This document shows, in pieces, positions 1-7,505 of a stretch of 64,000 nt of DNA; positions within the stretch are counted from its first letter, which is position 1; each line of letters begins with the position of its first letter. The notes below the pieces were generated by a model. That model did not search any database and was not told where the DNA came from. It was given only the letters and a program-made list of their open reading frames with translations. The translations under genes were made by a program, and so were the position numbers. Source of the stretch: a virus. The stretch is from positions 1 to 64,000 of the IMG/VR virus record IMGVR_UViG_3300043803_002473; one strand, given 5' to 3'.

Positions 1-55
1 CTAATGTAGAATAATTGGGTATAAGATGTATGTCTTTGTAACTGAGCGATTTCAT
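1..55 (-). CDS. IMP dehydrogenase/GMP reductase-like enzyme, N-terminal start only (partial)
   Basis: Only the first 18 codons lie in the window, reading leftward from an ATG at 55 and open to the edge. They spell SYKDIHLIPNYSTL after MKSL, which resembles the N-terminal strand of IMP dehydrogenases and GMP reductases (typically YDDVLLIPxxS). If right, the product acts on guanine nucleotides, in keeping with the ribonucleotide reductase and dCMP deaminase further along the same strand. There is no clear Shine-Dalgarno sequence; the start lies 9 bases after the stop of the upstream lipoprotein gene. The call rests on a very short segment and should be checked against the sequence to the left. 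Confidence 0.4.
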   Translation of the reverse strand, partial: MKSLSYKDIHLIPNYSTL

Positions 56-64
56 TGTGTGTTG

Positions 65-181
65 TTAATAAACAAAAAGATATTTATTTGCTTTTTCTGT
101 GTTTCCCATTGACTTAGTGCTGTAGCAGCCAGACATAAAAGCTAAAGCTGCGCTAGCTAAAATTAAAATAATAAGTTTCAT
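65..181 (-). CDS. Small predicted lipoprotein (38 aa)
   Basis: A 38-residue ORF too short for most gene callers. It begins MKLIILILASAALAFMSGC: a Lys, a hydrophobic stretch of about 15 residues, and a lipobox-like MSGC, so Cys19 would be the lipidated residue after signal peptidase II cleavage. The mature peptide is about 20 residues and polar (YSTKSMGNTEKANKY). Small phage lipoproteins can be outer-membrane spanins or exclusion proteins, but nothing here decides between them. It lies between tRNA-Asn and the partial guanine-nucleotide enzyme. A second peptide of the same design sits at 8352-8465. Confidence 0.6.
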   Translation of the reverse strand: MKLIILILASAALAFMSGCYSTKSMGNTEKANKYLFVY

Positions 182-196
182 ATGTATGTGAATAAC

Positions 197-268
197 CTGA
201 CACACTTGGATTCGAACCAAGAACCGATCGGTTAACAGCCGATTGCTCTACCGTTGAGCTATGTGTCA
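197..268 (-). tRNA. tRNA-Asn (GTT)
   Basis: Read on the minus strand this folds as a full cloverleaf. The 7-bp acceptor is TGACACA/TGTGTCA, followed by T8-A9. The D arm is GCTC/GAGC. The anticodon stem is ATCGG/CCGAT with loop CTGTTAA, giving anticodon GTT (Asn). The T arm is CTTGG/CCAAG with loop TTCGAAT. CCA is not encoded. It lies between two small minus-strand genes and is probably co-transcribed with them. Confidence 0.93.
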
Positions 269-277
269 AAAATAATA

Positions 278-685
278 TTAAAGTTTAATTTTAATATTGA
301 GGTAGTGTGCGTTGTCTTCAGGTGACCAGCTACGGAAAGCGAAAATATTATCTAGTGACCAATCGCTTTTATTAGCTGAATATGAGATATCTCCTTTACT
401 GCAAGCCGAATTAGCACAACTAGAGTTAGTTGAGCTGTCTTCTTTTTTGTAGACGTCTTGTTCGAGTTTAAGCAGTCTATCAAACACAGCAGACAATGAC
501 GGCATAGAAACTTTGCAACAGTCATCAGTCGCACAACAAGCTTCTGTCTTTGTAATTTTTTCTCTGTTAGCTTTACGCAATGCTTCTTTAGCTTCTTTAA
601 TATTTTTAAATCCGGCTTGTTTTACAGCACGGGATACGGCTTTTTGTTGCTTGGCTTTTGTTTTTATTGTTGTATTTTTAGTCAT
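278..685 (-). CDS. Hypothetical protein with Lys-rich N-terminus and Cys clusters (135 aa)
   Basis: Not recognised. The first 45 residues are strongly basic (MTKNTTIKTKAKQQKA and onward), suggesting nucleic-acid or membrane-surface binding. A compact cysteine cluster follows (ACCATDDCC near residues 49-57) and another near residues 90-95 (CANSAC), which together could hold a metal ion. The C-terminus is Trp/Asp-rich. The ORF is complete, in the orientation of its neighbours, and lies just upstream of tRNA-Asn on the minus strand. The overlapping plus-strand ORF at 513-926 is hydrophobic shadow sequence and was not used. Confidence 0.55.
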   Translation of the reverse strand: MTKNTTIKTKAKQQKAVSRAVKQAGFKNIKEAKEALRKANREKITKTEACCATDDCCKVSMPSLSAVFDRLLKLEQDVYKKEDSSTNSSCANSACSKGDISYSANKSDWSLDNIFAFRSWSPEDNAHYLNIKIKL

Positions 686-709
686 ATTATTATTTATATT
701 TAAGTTAAA

Positions 710-877
710 TTATTCTTCTACAGCGGCTCGAAACTCTTTGAGTAAAGCATCAAGACGCTCAAGTGCACCGCTTTCTGGAGAGGAAATTGTTATCGGCCAA
801 TCGGCGGTCTCCCCGGTGTTGGTACGGATAAAGTCGTGCAGTTTAATTCCTGCATGTATCGCTTTGTCTTTGTTCAT
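710..877 (-). CDS. Hypothetical small helical protein (55 aa)
   Basis: Not recognised. I choose the internal ATG (MNKDKAIHAG) rather than one 8 codons upstream, because the shorter form limits overlap with the preceding gene to 35 bases. The product has two probable amphipathic helices (KAIHAGIKLHDFI and the C-terminal ERLDALLKEFRAAVEE) joined by a Pro/Ser/Thr linker. It has no Cys and no membrane segment. It is translationally coupled by overlap to the zinc-ribbon-like gene at 843-1106. Confidence 0.5.
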   Translation of the reverse strand: MNKDKAIHAGIKLHDFIRTNTGETADWPITISSPESGALERLDALLKEFRAAVEE

Positions 878-1106
878 GCTCCCAAGCTCCGCACCAATCA
901 CTTTCAGAAGTAATGGGATGCCCTGAATATGTTTTCTCGTCTTGAACTAGCATAGCTGGAGGATTCTTTTTGCATTTACCAAAATGTGGCAATCCAGTAT
1001 TAGGTTCGTTTTCTTTTAATTCAAACCAATAACGGCAATTAAGGCAATTTTCACCTTCTGTGCTTTTTGGCAATTCTACGTCTTTGTCTTTGATTTCTGT
1101 GCTCAT
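843..1106 (-). CDS. Small four-Cys zinc-ribbon-like phage protein (87 aa)
   Basis: The sequence has CLNCRYWF, then HFGKCKKNPP, then a C-terminal SDWCGAWE. This Cys-x2-Cys ... G-x-Cys ... W-Cys-G order recurs in many short phage and prophage proteins of unknown function, where the four Cys probably bind zinc. Residues between them are polar and Pro-rich. No enzymatic motif is visible. The start is the first ATG; the gene lies 5 bases from the 50-codon gene upstream and overlaps the gene downstream, so all are probably one operon. Confidence 0.6.
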   Translation of the reverse strand: MSTEIKDKDVELPKSTEGENCLNCRYWFELKENEPNTGLPHFGKCKKNPPAMLVQDEKTYSGHPITSESDWCGAWEHEQRQSDTCRN

Positions 1107-1111
1107 AAATT

Positions 1112-1264
1112 TTATTCTTCGTAATACTCTAAATACTCGTCGTAATCGTCTTTGTCAATATTTTGTAGTGATTTAATTTTTTTAAGAGCTTTTTTATTTT
1201 GTTTATCTTCTTTAATAGCTCGCTCTTTTTTTAACTTATTAGGTTTACCTTCGTTCTGTTTCAT
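1112..1264 (-). CDS. Hypothetical charged peptide (50 aa)
   Basis: A short, complete ORF with a basic front half (KPNKLKKERAIKEDKQNKKA) and an acidic, Tyr-rich tail (DKDDYDEYLEYYEE). No family is recognised. Its orientation and tight packing between tRNA-His and the zinc-ribbon-like gene support it as real; the charge polarity could suit a nucleic-acid mimic or a partner-binding peptide, which is speculation. Confidence 0.45.
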   Translation of the reverse strand: MKQNEGKPNKLKKERAIKEDKQNKKALKKIKSLQNIDKDDYDEYLEYYEE

Positions 1265-1286
1265 AATATTGTCAAATTTTTTTTTG

Positions 1287-1359
1287 GTTGCTCGAAGGGG
1301 ATCGAACCCTCACCGACAGAATCACAACCTGTAATGCTAACCTTTACACCACGAGCAAC
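1287..1359 (-). tRNA. tRNA-His (GTG)
   Basis: Reads on the minus strand with the extra 5' G typical of tRNA-His. The 8-bp acceptor is GTTGCTCG/CGAGCAAC (G-1 pairs with C73), followed by T8. The anticodon stem is ACAGG/TCTGT with loop TTGTGAT, giving GTG (His). The T arm is GAGGG/CCCTT with loop TTCGATC. CCA is not encoded as a full triplet. It starts 6 bases after the stop of the ribonucleotide reductase gene and is followed by the 50-residue gene. Confidence 0.92.
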
Positions 1360-1364
1360 ATTAA

Positions 1365-3341
1365 TTATTTAATAGGACAAGCCCCTCCCTCGCATTCTAG
1401 TCCTTCTAGAGCATCATTGCCGATATTTGATTCAATATTTTTAAGTGGCTTTACTTTGGCTTTGAGCTTTTCGTATTGCTCCTGGTTTATCTCTTCATAT
1501 GGCGCTTGCTTAAATCCATGATTTTGTCTCAAAAGAAAGCTGACAGATTTAATATTATTTTTATAGTTGTCTTTTAGCCAACCTTTTAATTCAGGTAACT
1601 CAGCTTCAGTATAATAAGCGGTAACACTAACGGCATTATCTGACCAAATTTCTTGAAGGCGTTTAACCATCTCGAGTTGTTTGATAACTCCCATATCATC
1701 AGCATAGAGAGAGCCTTCTGGAGTTTCGCAAGGAAACTCTACAACTACCGTATCGTGGTTTTCTGAGCCGTCGAAATTAACAGCATATTCAACATGGTAG
1801 CCCAATTCTCTACAATATTTTGCAAGCTGATCATTGCTAGCCATACGCACACGACGAATATAATATTTAGAATAAGCTGGGTGTACTCCTGGAGTAGATC
1901 CTGCTAATAGACTCAGTGTTCCACTGGGTTTAATCGTTGTTAACTTGATACTGCGGCTCCAACCACGCTGCTTACTCCAATCTTTATCAAACTTACGTAA
2001 TTCTTTGTAGCAAGTATCCAACCATTCGATTTTATCGATAGATTGACACACTCCAGTAACGCCAAGGCCCAGGCGCATATTTTTATGTACAACTTTATTT
2101 GTTTCCTCGTGAATAAATGGAAGAGCTGCGATAGCTTTTTGAGTTTTATAAAGAAGTTTAGCACAGTCTACTAATTCTTCTTTAGATGTGATGTTGTTCA
2201 AATAGAGCTCTGATAGATTGCAACATTCGTATGAGGCCAAGCTAATTTCTCCACAAGGGTTAGTTCCACATACGTTATCTTCATCTGTTGGGTATAGGCT
2301 AGAATCTTCCATAGGCCCGTCAGAAATTCTACCGTATTTTTGTGACAAGGGTAGGTTAAAGAATCCATATGGTTCGCCTTTAGCAAAGCCTGTTTTATTG
2401 TCTACTAAATAACCATTATTCCAAATTTCTTCAGAGATATGGCTGTAGTCGTCAGCATAAATGGTGTTGTTGCTCATGGCTCTCCAGTTGGGAATATTTC
2501 CCAAAGACCAATTTTTAGCTCTCAGGAAAAGGTAGTCGTCAGGATCTCCCAGGGCTATTTGAGCAGAACGGCGTACGTTACCGGAAACCACGATAGCTCC
2601 GATGATGTTGCAAATGTCTAGGACGTCTATGGAACGCAGTTTTTTGCCTTCACGTGATTGCATGATTTTAACGATTTTGTCAATACCGTCGATTAATATT
2701 TGAGGTCCGCTAGCTAACCCACCAAAACCGCTAATTTTTTCACCTGCTCCACGAACTAGAATAGTTGAATAATTAAAAGATTTTCCTGTAACGTAAAAAG
2801 CATTAAGAGTATTTTCTAAAAGCTTGATCCATCCCTCACGGCTATCAGGAACTATAAAATCTGCATCTTTGGTTGATTGATGTACTACGTTTACATTCTT
2901 TTTAACTTTGGGAAGTTCATGAATATCTTCACGGCGAATAGAGAAACCTACTCCACCTCCCAACATTAAATTTTCAAAAAGGAAAAGAAAAGCTTTTGGC
3001 TCGTTTATAGAAACATTCCAGCAGTTCAATAGAGAGTTGGCTCCGAACCGATCCACTGTACTTGTTCCAAGTTGCCAGAGCATGCGTCCTGCAAAATTGC
3101 ACTTGAGATTAAATATGAGATCGAAAAGTCTTTCTGCTTCTTCCCTGGTGTATTCAGCTCCCAGCTTTTGGGCACCGTTGATACAACGTTGTATGGTTTC
3201 GTACCATTCTTCTTTTTGTCCATTATCTTTGACACGGGCGTAAGTTCTTTTATAGACAATATACCCGAGACCGTTAAAGCCCCAAGCAGGTTTTTTGTCT
3301 TGATACTGTTTTGCAAATTCATTGGTGATAATTGTTGTCAT
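1365..3341 (-). CDS. nrdJ: Class II (adenosylcobalamin-dependent) ribonucleoside-triphosphate reductase
   Basis: Reduces ribonucleoside triphosphates to deoxy forms for phage DNA synthesis, probably using host cobalamin. The layout matches monomeric class II enzymes such as that of Lactobacillus leichmannii: Cys107 in LLNCWNVS, the active-site radical Cys363 in TNPCGEIS, and a C-terminal redox pair Cys650/Cys655 in CEGGACPIK, which ends the chain as in the known enzyme. Length is 658 residues, against about 739 in L. leichmannii. I start at MTTIITNEF (3341); an ATG 8 codons upstream only deepens the overlap with the deaminase gene, already 23 bases. No class I or III subunit lies nearby, and none is needed. 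Confidence 0.92.
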   Translation of the reverse strand: MTTIITNEFAKQYQDKKPAWGFNGLGYIVYKRTYARVKDNGQKEEWYETIQRCINGAQKLGAEYTREEAERLFDLIFNLKCNFAGRMLWQLGTSTVDRFGANSLLNCWNVSINEPKAFLFLFENLMLGGGVGFSIRREDIHELPKVKKNVNVVHQSTKDADFIVPDSREGWIKLLENTLNAFYVTGKSFNYSTILVRGAGEKISGFGGLASGPQILIDGIDKIVKIMQSREGKKLRSIDVLDICNIIGAIVVSGNVRRSAQIALGDPDDYLFLRAKNWSLGNIPNWRAMSNNTIYADDYSHISEEIWNNGYLVDNKTGFAKGEPYGFFNLPLSQKYGRISDGPMEDSSLYPTDEDNVCGTNPCGEISLASYECCNLSELYLNNITSKEELVDCAKLLYKTQKAIAALPFIHEETNKVVHKNMRLGLGVTGVCQSIDKIEWLDTCYKELRKFDKDWSKQRGWSRSIKLTTIKPSGTLSLLAGSTPGVHPAYSKYYIRRVRMASNDQLAKYCRELGYHVEYAVNFDGSENHDTVVVEFPCETPEGSLYADDMGVIKQLEMVKRLQEIWSDNAVSVTAYYTEAELPELKGWLKDNYKNNIKSVSFLLRQNHGFKQAPYEEINQEQYEKLKAKVKPLKNIESNIGNDALEGLECEGGACPIK

Positions 3342-3786
3342 ATTGTTTGTAGTATTCTTGTGCATTAAATGTTAAGTGTTCCATAGATATACCATACACT
3401 CGAGCGATGTCAAACGATAAGGTATCTCTATCGTAAATTTTTGGATAAACTATTCTACTTATTCCAAAAGCTCCGATTGTTTTGATACACTCTGAGCATG
3501 GTGAAAGAGTTACATATAGTGTTTTTGCCTCTCCTGGCTTTATATACCGTAAGCAGTTTAGCTCGGCATGACAAACGTATTTTCTTCGTTCGTCTCTATC
3601 GCTCCACGAAATTTCTACGTTGGGAGGAGCGCCGTTATATCCAGTGGCAGCTATACTATGGTCTTCTCGGAAAGCTGCAGCTCCGACTTTTATAAAAGGA
3701 TCTTGTGAACGCAATGAGGCAGCATAAGCCATCGACATTCCATACAGATCCCATGTAGGACGTGTGAATGTTTCTTTGTGAAGCAT
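3319..3786 (-). CDS. dCMP/cytidine deaminase family protein (dCMP deaminase)
   Basis: Deaminates dCMP to dUMP, feeding dTTP synthesis. The zinc site is visible: His73-Ala-Glu75 (CHAELNC) and Pro-Cys97-Ser-Glu-Cys100 (SPCSEC). An upstream GYNGAPP element and the N-terminal 'RSQDP..KVGA' match the dCMP deaminase/ComE branch. The length (155 residues) is usual. The gene lies directly upstream of, and overlaps, the ribonucleotide reductase gene, forming a nucleotide-supply unit. Allosteric regulation by dCTP/dTTP is known in some relatives but cannot be judged here. Confidence 0.9.
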   Translation of the reverse strand: MLHKETFTRPTWDLYGMSMAYAASLRSQDPFIKVGAAAFREDHSIAATGYNGAPPNVEISWSDRDERRKYVCHAELNCLRYIKPGEAKTLYVTLSPCSECIKTIGAFGISRIVYPKIYDRDTLSFDIARVYGISMEHLTFNAQEYYKQYDNNYHQ

Positions 3787-3789
3787 TCC

Positions 3790-3978
3790 CTAAGTTAGCA
3801 CATCAAAGGTATGTTTGCACAAGTTTTTTAAGAGATTCTCGATGTCTTCGTCCTCGATTTTTTCAAAGTGGAAAAACCTCAGTTTTCCGTTATCTACATA
3901 GGCTTTGAGCGGAGCATAATTATCATAAATTATACTTATTTCTTCAGACTCAGGATCGTAGTTAAATTCAAACGTCAT
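3790..3978 (-). CDS. Hypothetical acidic protein (62 aa)
   Basis: Not recognised. The sequence has beta-strand-like N-terminal segments (FEFNYDPESEEISIIYD) and an acidic helical C-terminus (KIEDEDIENLLKNLCKH). It ends 4 bases before the deaminase start and so heads the minus-strand nucleotide operon. Its start at 3978 lies back to back with the plus-strand promoter at 3985-4013, so this gap is a divergent control region. Confidence 0.5.
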   Translation of the reverse strand: MTFEFNYDPESEEISIIYDNYAPLKAYVDNGKLRFFHFEKIEDEDIENLLKNLCKHTFDVLT

Positions 3979-3984
3979 ATTTTA

Positions 3985-4013
3985 TTGTTTGTTATTTGTC
4001 ACTTATCTAATAT
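3985..4013 (+). promoter_or_regulatory. Sigma-70-like promoter for the beta-mid gene
   Basis: TTGTTT, 17-base spacer, TAATAT. The -10 box ends 10 bases before the ATG at 4024 (an in-frame ATG also lies at 4018), so the transcript would be nearly leaderless. There is no Shine-Dalgarno sequence. Confidence 0.45.
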
Positions 4014-4023
4014 ATTAATGTAT

Positions 4024-4716
4024 ATGAATAATTTGTCAAAGCAAGAAAAGGTTTCAAAAATTCGTGAGTATTTTAACAATATTAGACTTGACGCTTCTGT
4101 GATGGGTAAAACAATAGGTACCCCTACGAACAGGTTAACTCCTCTCATAATGTTTCAAAGCACAGGAAAACTTTTAAAAATTTACAGTCGTGAAATGCCC
4201 CAAGACGATAGAGATAATTTGTCTTTTTCAAAATTTTTAGGAGCCGAAGATTATGTGAAAGAACATATCGAATACGATGCCGGTAAGTTGCAATTAAAAG
4301 CCAAAAATAAGCTTCGTCAAAAGCGAAATCTTTCTTGGCTACACTCAGGCTTTTTCACGCCGCAAGTTAAGTCTGTATTTGTAGGTAATGCCCTAAGCCA
4401 AAACATCGAAGGGGTTAATCCTGTAGAGCAATACATGCTAGCCCATAAAGTTACAAAAATGGGTGAGGGAGGAATAGGTAGTACTGTTGGAATTCCTGAC
4501 AGCTCTCGTGGAGTTAATGAATCTCAATTTGGATTAATGGATCCTATTCAGACTGTAGAATCTGAAGCTATTGGAGTGGTTAACTTTTTTGTTAAAAATA
4601 CTCGTAAGGGTGAAGATGGAAAACTTTATCGCCTAGTAGAAACACCAGAAGGTAAAGAAGTTTGGATTGACCATCAAGAATTTCTTAACTCAGTTATTGA
4701 AGTTCCTGAAAATTAA
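4024..4716 (+). CDS. rpoB: RNA polymerase beta subunit, central fragment (rifampicin-pocket region)
   Basis: Forms part of the beta catalytic half of a phage-encoded multisubunit RNA polymerase. Residues 124-150 (LSQNIEGVNPVEQ then YMLAHKVTKMGEGG) align without gaps to E. coli beta from about 511 (LSQFMDQNNPLSE then ITHKRR..ALGPGG). They are followed by SQFGLMDPIQTVES (168-181), equivalent to THYGRVCPIETPEG, and by LYRLVETPEGKEV, equivalent to FIETPYRKV. Upstream QDDRDNLSFSKF matches the DDIDHLGNRR segment. It covers roughly E. coli 390-620 and ends about where the 16755-19742 fusion begins. A single plus-strand gene between two minus-strand blocks, it has its own promoter. ATG 4018 is an alternative start. 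Contact positions D516, H526 and S531 are replaced by E129, L139 and T144. Confidence 0.85.
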   Translation: MNNLSKQEKVSKIREYFNNIRLDASVMGKTIGTPTNRLTPLIMFQSTGKLLKIYSREMPQDDRDNLSFSKFLGAEDYVKEHIEYDAGKLQLKAKNKLRQKRNLSWLHSGFFTPQVKSVFVGNALSQNIEGVNPVEQYMLAHKVTKMGEGGIGSTVGIPDSSRGVNESQFGLMDPIQTVESEAIGVVNFFVKNTRKGEDGKLYRLVETPEGKEVWIDHQEFLNSVIEVPEN

Positions 4717-4721
4717 TGGTT

Positions 4722-7505
4722 TTAACATCCATTTGCGTTTGGGAATTGTATCTGTACAATAGGTTGTTGTGATTGTGATTGTACTTGAGCTGTAAATGGT
4801 GAGCATGGAAAATTATTCGGTGAAGAGCAGCAAACAACCATCACAACTTCTTCAACATTTCCATTTGCACAAATTCTTACCCGCTTACAACAAAATCTAA
4901 GAGTGATTTGAATAGTTTGATTTAACTCTATACCTATATTACCGTTTATTCGTACGTCGTTACAACCTACCTCTAATGAAATACTTCCTGAGAGAGGACT
5001 ATTAACTGTAACAGATCCTCCTCCAGTTAAACACGGTACGTCTACACTAGCAGACAGATCAATATTGCAGTTTGGTCCACCAGTGACAGTAGCATAAGAA
5101 GTTGTGCTGGCTTGACCAGTTCCAGTTAACTCAAAAGACGCGCCGATAGTTTTACAAAAGTCAGGAATTAAACCAAGGTTTCCGTTAATTGTGACTCCGC
5201 AATTTGGGGCATTTGTAGGACTTAACGTGATGCTGCCTGTTAAAGGTGAACTAACTATTACCTGTCCTGAAGCTTCAAAAGTTTCACAAATAGGAGGCAT
5301 CGCAATATTTAAGCCAATGTCTAGTCCGCAGTTAGGTCTTCCGGTAGAGCCCACCGTTAAGCCTCCACTCATTGGAGACGGTACAACATTGCTTGTTAAT
5401 CTTGCAGTAAACTCTTCACAAGCATTAACGTTTAAATTGCCACTTAAGTCGACTCCACACGCATTCGTTCCTCTAGCAGTTAAAGCCACATTGCCAGTTA
5501 TTTGATTTGTGAGTGTGAGGCTGTTCGAAACATCAAAACTTTCACATACGGGACCAATACCTATATTTCCACCGATGGTTACACCACATTGGTTAGCTCC
5601 TTGAGCAGTCAGTGTGAGACTTCCATTCAACGGAGAGCTGACTGTAAAACTTCCTCCGGCAGTAAAACTTTCACATACAGGGCCTATCCCAATATTTCCT
5701 TGCAGTTCTACCCCGCAACCAGGCGTGCTTCTAGGTACAAGAGTAACAGAGCCGTTCAAAGGTGCGGCTGGGGTAATTTGTCCACCTGCATCAAAGCTTT
5801 CACAAACTGCAGGTAACTGTAGTTGTAAACTTAATCCAGCCCCACAATCAGGTTTACTATTTGGGGTAAAATTGCCAGTTAAATTTCCAAATGTCGGCCC
5901 GCTAACGGTTCCTGTAACTCCCGAGAAAGTAGCCTGTTCGCAAATCGTGGGGAGAGTGATATCTAGGTCTAGCGTTCCTCCACAGTCAGGTTTACCGTTT
6001 GGTTGAAATACACCTAAAAATTGTGCTCCAGATATGCCAGTTATATTGGGAGTTACATTCATTGTAAACTCTTCGCAAACATCGAGCTGTAAACTTAGAT
6101 CAAGGTCTACTCCACAATCAGGAATAGACGTAGGAGTTACAGTAAATATAGACCCTCCCATAGCTGGGGGGAAACTTTGATTGACTGAAGTTGTGAAACT
6201 CTCACAAACTTGTAAGTTTAAATCCAGATCTAAATCTACGCCGCAGTCTGGCCAAGAACGACTTGTAGCTAAGGGAGTTATGGTATGCGCTCCATTTATG
6301 CTAGCTGTAAAGGAAGATTCAAAACTTTCGCAAACTTGCAGGACCAAAGACAGATCCATATCCAATCCGCAATTTGGTGCTGTTTTGCCGGTAGTCGAAA
6401 AACTCGAACCCGCCATAGCTGATGGAAAGCTTCGTGTTGCTGATACGGAGAACTCTTCACAAACAGGTTCCATATTTAACTGCAACGCTAAATCCAACCC
6501 GCAGTTTGGTCGATTTTTAGGTACTAGTGCAATGGAAGATCCTGCCATTATAGGTGGAAAACTTTGCTGTGTTACATTAGCTGTAAACTCTTCGCAAACA
6601 GGAATATTTAAATTGAAGTCTAATGATGCTCCACAATCAGGAGCATTACGGGGGATTACAGTTCCTAAAAATACTCCGGTAGAAATTCCTGTTATTTCGC
6701 CAGTGATATTAAAAGTAGCCTCTTCACAAACATCTAGATCTAAATTTAAATCCAGATTAATGCCGCAGTCAGGAGAATTGTTTGTTGTGGCAGTGAAAGA
6801 AGATCCCACCATAGCCGGATGAAAATTTCGAGTGAGGTTGGCTGAAAAAGTTTCACAAACATCTAACTGTAAATTTAAATCAAGATCCAGGCCACAGTCA
6901 GGAGCACTACTAGCCCTAGCAGAAAAACTAGAACCTAGCATGCTGGGAGGGAAAGATTGATTGACTGAAGTTGTGAACTGTACACAAGCCTCTAAGTTTA
7001 AATCCAGTTCTAAGTCTAGACTACAGTTTGGAGTACCTTGAGCAGTTGCGCGCAATCCTCCGGAGAGTCCTGACCCTGTGATATTTGATAGGACTCTGGA
7101 ATTAAACGTTTCACAGGCAATAACATCAATTTTACCTGTAATGTCTAAACCACAAATACGAGGGCCTGCAGCTTGTGCTGTAAAAAATCCTGTAGCTGCC
7201 CCAGTTTGTTCTACCAGCACAGTAGCTCTAAAATCTTCACAAGACTCGGGAATAACCGTTGGAGGGTTATAAATAGGAGGAGTTAGAAAGACTTGAGGAA
7301 ACGCAAATTTACAATTTAAGTCTAGTTCCTCTAAAGGAGAAAGTGGCGGCGCTTCTCGTTCTATTTCTTCAACAATAGAACATAGGACAGGCTTATCCTC
7401 TGGATTAGGATAAGCAGGTTTATACTCTGAAGTATACTCTAGTTTTCCCGAACTAGCAGATTCTTCACCTAAACTAATTTTATCTGGATCGACTTCTAGG
7501 CCCAT
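4722..7505 (-). CDS. Cys-rich tandem-repeat protein, probable virion fibre or surface protein (927 aa)
   Basis: About 17 imperfect repeats of 45-60 residues fill residues ~115-850. Each has a CG(L/V)DLDLNL-like strand, a second Cys about 11 residues on (VCESF, VCEEF), then a Ser/Thr/Gly-rich strand pair such as SFPPAMxGSSF. Two Cys per repeat at fixed spacing suggests a beta-rich rod with regular disulfides or metal sites. The C-terminus is also Cys-rich (RFCCKRV, VVCCSS, ending NANGC). There is no signal peptide. Its last codon lies 6 bases from the convergent beta-mid gene; upstream it abuts the membrane-protein gene. A fibre, decoration or adhesin role is inferred from repeat architecture only; the family is not recognised. 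Confidence 0.6.
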   Translation of the reverse strand: MGLEVDPDKISLGEESASSGKLEYTSEYKPAYPNPEDKPVLCSIVEEIEREAPPLSPLEELDLNCKFAFPQVFLTPPIYNPPTVIPESCEDFRATVLVEQTGAATGFFTAQAAGPRICGLDITGKIDVIACETFNSRVLSNITGSGLSGGLRATAQGTPNCSLDLELDLNLEACVQFTTSVNQSFPPSMLGSSFSARASSAPDCGLDLDLNLQLDVCETFSANLTRNFHPAMVGSSFTATTNNSPDCGINLDLNLDLDVCEEATFNITGEITGISTGVFLGTVIPRNAPDCGASLDFNLNIPVCEEFTANVTQQSFPPIMAGSSIALVPKNRPNCGLDLALQLNMEPVCEEFSVSATRSFPSAMAGSSFSTTGKTAPNCGLDMDLSLVLQVCESFESSFTASINGAHTITPLATSRSWPDCGVDLDLDLNLQVCESFTTSVNQSFPPAMGGSIFTVTPTSIPDCGVDLDLSLQLDVCEEFTMNVTPNITGISGAQFLGVFQPNGKPDCGGTLDLDITLPTICEQATFSGVTGTVSGPTFGNLTGNFTPNSKPDCGAGLSLQLQLPAVCESFDAGGQITPAAPLNGSVTLVPRSTPGCGVELQGNIGIGPVCESFTAGGSFTVSSPLNGSLTLTAQGANQCGVTIGGNIGIGPVCESFDVSNSLTLTNQITGNVALTARGTNACGVDLSGNLNVNACEEFTARLTSNVVPSPMSGGLTVGSTGRPNCGLDIGLNIAMPPICETFEASGQVIVSSPLTGSITLSPTNAPNCGVTINGNLGLIPDFCKTIGASFELTGTGQASTTSYATVTGGPNCNIDLSASVDVPCLTGGGSVTVNSPLSGSISLEVGCNDVRINGNIGIELNQTIQITLRFCCKRVRICANGNVEEVVMVVCCSSPNNFPCSPFTAQVQSQSQQPIVQIQFPNANGC

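Noticed and set aside
710-877. Possible Acb2/Tad1-like anti-defence helical hairpin
   Set aside because: The size and 'KAI..G..LHDFI' opening are suggestive, but the C-terminal T-x-L-x-x-A pattern I would expect is missing; left as hypothetical.
513-926. Plus-strand 137-residue hydrophobic ORF
   Set aside because: Antisense to three well-packed minus-strand genes; its hydrophobic composition is what antisense of charged AT-rich genes gives, and no promoter or ribosome site is seen.
4713-4732. Weak hairpin between convergent genes (AATGG/CCATT)
   Set aside because: Only a 5-bp stem and no T-run; not called a terminator.
5191-6822. Several plus-strand ORFs of 104-213 codons
   Set aside because: They mirror the Cys-repeat gene in antisense and show the same period as its repeats, so they are shadows of the repeat structure.
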